From Planctomycetaceae bacterium (lineage in GTDB: Bacteria > Planctomycetota > Planctomycetia > Planctomycetales > Planctomycetaceae): a stretch of DNA of 19,790 nt. The stretch covers positions 1 through 19,790 of the forward strand of contig DLVV01000369.1 of assembly GCA_003445035.1 (NCBI GenBank). The letters are read 5' to 3'. Shown piece after piece: positions 18,112-19,790 of the stretch (positions are counted from its first letter, which is position 1; every line of letters begins with the position of its first letter). The notes beneath the pieces are model-generated. The model was not told the origin of the DNA and did not search any database. It was given only the letters and a program-made list of their open reading frames with translations. Made by a program: the position numbers and the translations under genes.

Positions 18112-18137
18112 CACGAACTGTGGATCCACGGTTCGTG
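18112..18137. promoter_or_regulatory. 26-bp near-perfect palindrome upstream of the TPR gene
   Basis: Bases 18112-18124 and 18125-18137 are reverse complements at 12 of 13 positions; the exception is a T opposite G at 18119/18130. The dyad has no spacer and is centred on GTGGATCCAC. It lies 59 bases before ATG 18197 and is followed by neither a T-tract nor an obvious stem with one. An operator for a dimeric regulator of the TPR gene is the best guess. A cruciform or RNA hairpin at the end of the preceding operon is the alternative. Confidence 0.5.
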
Positions 18138-18196
18138 TTTCGCTCGGCATTTCGCGACGTGGCCGTTTTTTGTGGTTGAGATTGGGAAGACTCACG

Positions 18197-19438
18197 ATGA
18201 CCGATCTAAGCTCTGTTTATTCCCGGTACCGGATCGCTGTGTCCCTGTTACTGCTCGGTGGCGTTGCGGTGTTTGTCGCGCTGGGCAAGCGATCCGGTGT
18301 TGAGACAACGGTCTGGATGACTGGCCTGGTCGGTTCGGTTGTCAGCTTGATGGTTCTGCCCCAGTGGCTCAGGTCGAAACCGGAACCCGATCGCCAGCAG
18401 GATCTGCAAGACAATTTTGAAGAGTCCCTGATCCAGTTCCTGCCGGATGGCGATCCGACCGCACCCGCCGAGTACGGCAACTCGTTGTTCTGGCGCGGTC
18501 GAACGCACATCTGGACCGGCGACTACGATTCCGCGATGAAGGATTTCACCGAGGTGAACGAGCGGAATCCGGACCGTGCGGATGCGTGTTTCTGGTGGGG
18601 CTTTGCCCTGCTGAAAACCGAATCCTACGAACCGGCGATCGCAGCCTTCGATAAGGCCATCAAGGTGGATCCGAAATTCCGGTTGGCCGTGTTTTATCGT
18701 GGCCAGGCGTACGCCAGGACAGGGGACTACGATTCCGCCATCGCCGACCTGGACAAAGCGACCAGGATCAACGAACACGATGCCTTGATCGAGGTGGCCC
18801 CCGAGGAATTCACGGTGGTCGTATTCAGCGAGCGGGGCAAGGTGCATTTCGACAACGGCAATTACGATGCCGCAATCGCCGATTTCACCCGTCTGATCGT
18901 CGAACCGCCCCAACTGGCTTATGCCCATCGTGAACGCGGCAAGTCTCACTTCGAGAAAAGGGATGACGAGTCTGCCATCAAGGACCTCAATGAGGCCGTC
19001 CGACTCGATCCGACCGACGGAGATGCTCACTTCTGGCTCGGGCGTTCCAGCCTCAGGATCGGCGAATACGATGCCGCAATCGATCACTTCAACCAGGCCA
19101 TCGAAAACGGAAAACGCGATTTCTTCTACTGCTGGTTCGGACTGGGCTCCGCCCACCTGATGAAGGACGAGAACCGCCTGGCCGTCAAGGGTTTCACTCG
19201 GGCGATTCGAATCGACGAGCGACAGGCGGATGCTTACCAGGGGCGGGGCAAGGCACATTTCAAGAACGGAAAAGTGGAGGCCGCCAAGGCCGACTTTGAA
19301 GAGGCAGCGGCACGTCGCGGACCCGAACTCTCGGCCCGAGAGTCCCACCCGTCGCACAGTGGCCCCTCGCCAACCGGGACGGACGCCCGCCGGCCTCTCA
19401 GTTCCGACGGCGAATCCCAGGGGCGGGCTGTGGCTTGA
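18197..19438 (+). CDS. Membrane-anchored tetratricopeptide repeat protein
   Basis: The preferred start is ATG 18197 (413 residues), with GGGAAG 7 bases upstream. The frame is open from 17981, but the preceding 72 codons have no protein-like features and include the palindrome. Two hydrophobic segments at about 12-30 and 38-57 should anchor the N-terminus. Eight TPR-like repeats follow from about 95 to 375, each with the usual spacing of aromatic, Gly/Ala and Asp-Pro positions. Examples are GDYDSAMKDF at 108-117, GDYDSAIADL at 176-185 and GEYDAAIDHF at 289-298. A low-complexity Ser/Pro/Arg tail ends the protein. TPR domains bind proteins; the partner is unknown. The gene sits after the LPS-type genes but has its own upstream region, so a link to them is not shown. 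Confidence 0.85.
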   Translation: MTDLSSVYSRYRIAVSLLLLGGVAVFVALGKRSGVETTVWMTGLVGSVVSLMVLPQWLRSKPEPDRQQDLQDNFEESLIQFLPDGDPTAPAEYGNSLFWRGRTHIWTGDYDSAMKDFTEVNERNPDRADACFWWGFALLKTESYEPAIAAFDKAIKVDPKFRLAVFYRGQAYARTGDYDSAIADLDKATRINEHDALIEVAPEEFTVVVFSERGKVHFDNGNYDAAIADFTRLIVEPPQLAYAHRERGKSHFEKRDDESAIKDLNEAVRLDPTDGDAHFWLGRSSLRIGEYDAAIDHFNQAIENGKRDFFYCWFGLGSAHLMKDENRLAVKGFTRAIRIDERQADAYQGRGKAHFKNGKVEAAKADFEEAAARRGPELSARESHPSHSGPSPTGTDARRPLSSDGESQGRAVA

Positions 19439-19440
19439 GC

Positions 19441-19464
19441 GGCCGGGCTGGTGATGCCCAGGCC
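19441..19464. terminator. Stem-loop between the TPR and ankyrin genes, possible bidirectional terminator
   Basis: Bases 19441-19448 pair with 19456-19464 (8 bp with one bulged A at 19460) across a 7-base loop. The structure lies between two convergent stops, 2 bases after the TPR stop and 19 bases before the ankyrin stop. No T-tract is present. Confidence 0.4.
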
Positions 19465-19483
19465 GGTCAGCGGCCGAGCGGTT

Positions 19484-19790
19484 TCACTTCAACTGCTCGC
19501 TTGTCTTGCCGCCATGTTGGCGGAGTGTCTCGGCGATGCGTGGCCTGGCGGCCTTGATGGCCACGATGTCGATCTCGAGCTGAAGAATCCGTGCGAAGAA
19601 CTGCGTGATCCGCTGGACGCCGGCGTTCCATTCCGGAGCCACCGTCCCGAGTGCGGTTTCGTCCTGGCCGTTCCGGGCGTTCACCTCCACTTTGTTTTTG
19701 ATCAACAAGGCGACGACGTCAGCCTGTCCGAGGAAGGCGGCACCGTGCAGCGGAGTGTTGCCATCCCGGTTCTTCCGGTTGATGTTGGCC
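19484..19790 (-). CDS. Ankyrin-repeat protein, C-terminal part only
   Basis: The minus-strand frame is open to the right edge, so the gene's 5' end is outside the window; an internal TTG at 19708 is not the start. About 100 residues are visible. The first 33 contain one canonical ankyrin repeat, with DGNTPLHGAAFLGQADVV followed by ALLIKNKVEVNARN and the start of another repeat (GQDETALGT). The last 50 residues form a helical tail ending GGKTSEQLK, like the C-termini of many planctomycete ankyrin proteins. Ankyrin repeats mediate protein binding; the partner and location are unknown because the N-terminus is missing. Confidence 0.82.
   Translation of the reverse strand, partial: ANINRKNRDGNTPLHGAAFLGQADVVALLIKNKVEVNARNGQDETALGTVAPEWNAGVQRITQFFARILQLEIDIVAIKAARPRIAETLRQHGGKTSEQLK

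Noticed and set aside
18145..18171. Intrinsic terminator ending in a run of six T at 18166-18171
   Set aside because: Only a 4-bp stem with a 13-base loop precedes the T run, and it lies too close to the TPR start to be convincing.
18248..19357. Minus-strand open frame (369 codons) opposite the TPR gene, with repeat-like text
   Set aside because: The apparent repeats are the reverse reading of the TPR units; this is a shadow.

Overview
The window looks like chromosomal DNA from a high-GC Gram-negative bacterium, most likely a planctomycete. The indicators are a DUF1501 protein with a twin-arginine leader, a DUF4091/GH123-like protein, a BD-FAE-type secreted hydrolase and an ankyrin protein with a GGKTSE-type tail. 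This is a family-level inference; there is no rRNA to confirm it. No tRNA, CRISPR array, transposase or integrase was seen.

Layout. The left edge holds the 3' part of a GH123-like gene (+), then a B12-binding-type radical SAM gene (+). From about 11.4 kb down to 3.46 kb, seven genes on the minus strand form one tightly coupled operon. In transcription order they are a second B12-binding-type radical SAM enzyme, a NodU/TobZ-type carbamoyltransferase, a HisF2/AglZ-type protein, a WbpG/PseA-type N-acetyl sugar amidotransferase, a Gfo/Idh/MocA dehydrogenase, a DegT-type sugar aminotransferase and a GT2 glycosyltransferase. Several junctions are ATGA or TGATG overlaps. A stem-loop lies where this operon converges on the first radical SAM gene. 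A divergent region (about 11.43-11.67 kb) separates it from the plus-strand genes: DUF1501 protein, TauD-like dioxygenase, TerC-family membrane protein, exported alpha/beta hydrolase, a coupled GT4 and WaaP-like kinase pair, and a membrane-anchored TPR protein. The 3' end of an ankyrin gene (-) closes the right edge.

How it works together. The minus operon reads as a module for making and decorating an unusual surface sugar. The dehydrogenase and aminotransferase match the WbpB/WbpE logic for installing a 3-amino group on a nucleotide sugar. The amidotransferase plus HisF2 match acetamidino formation. The carbamoyltransferase and radical SAM enzyme would add further decoration, and the GT2 would transfer a sugar. 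The HisF-like protein has Leu where histidine-pathway HisF has the catalytic Asp11 but keeps Asp130, so it is a dedicated ammonia-delivery paralogue. Its glutaminase partner HisH is not in the window. The GT4/WaaP pair suggests separate sugar addition to, and phosphorylation of, an LPS core.

Several starts were moved from the longest ORF on the basis of ribosome-binding sites, promoter position, stop/start overlaps or family N-termini: TTG at 11668, GTG at 14083, and ATG at 1801, 7483, 11425, 13115, 17145 and 18197.
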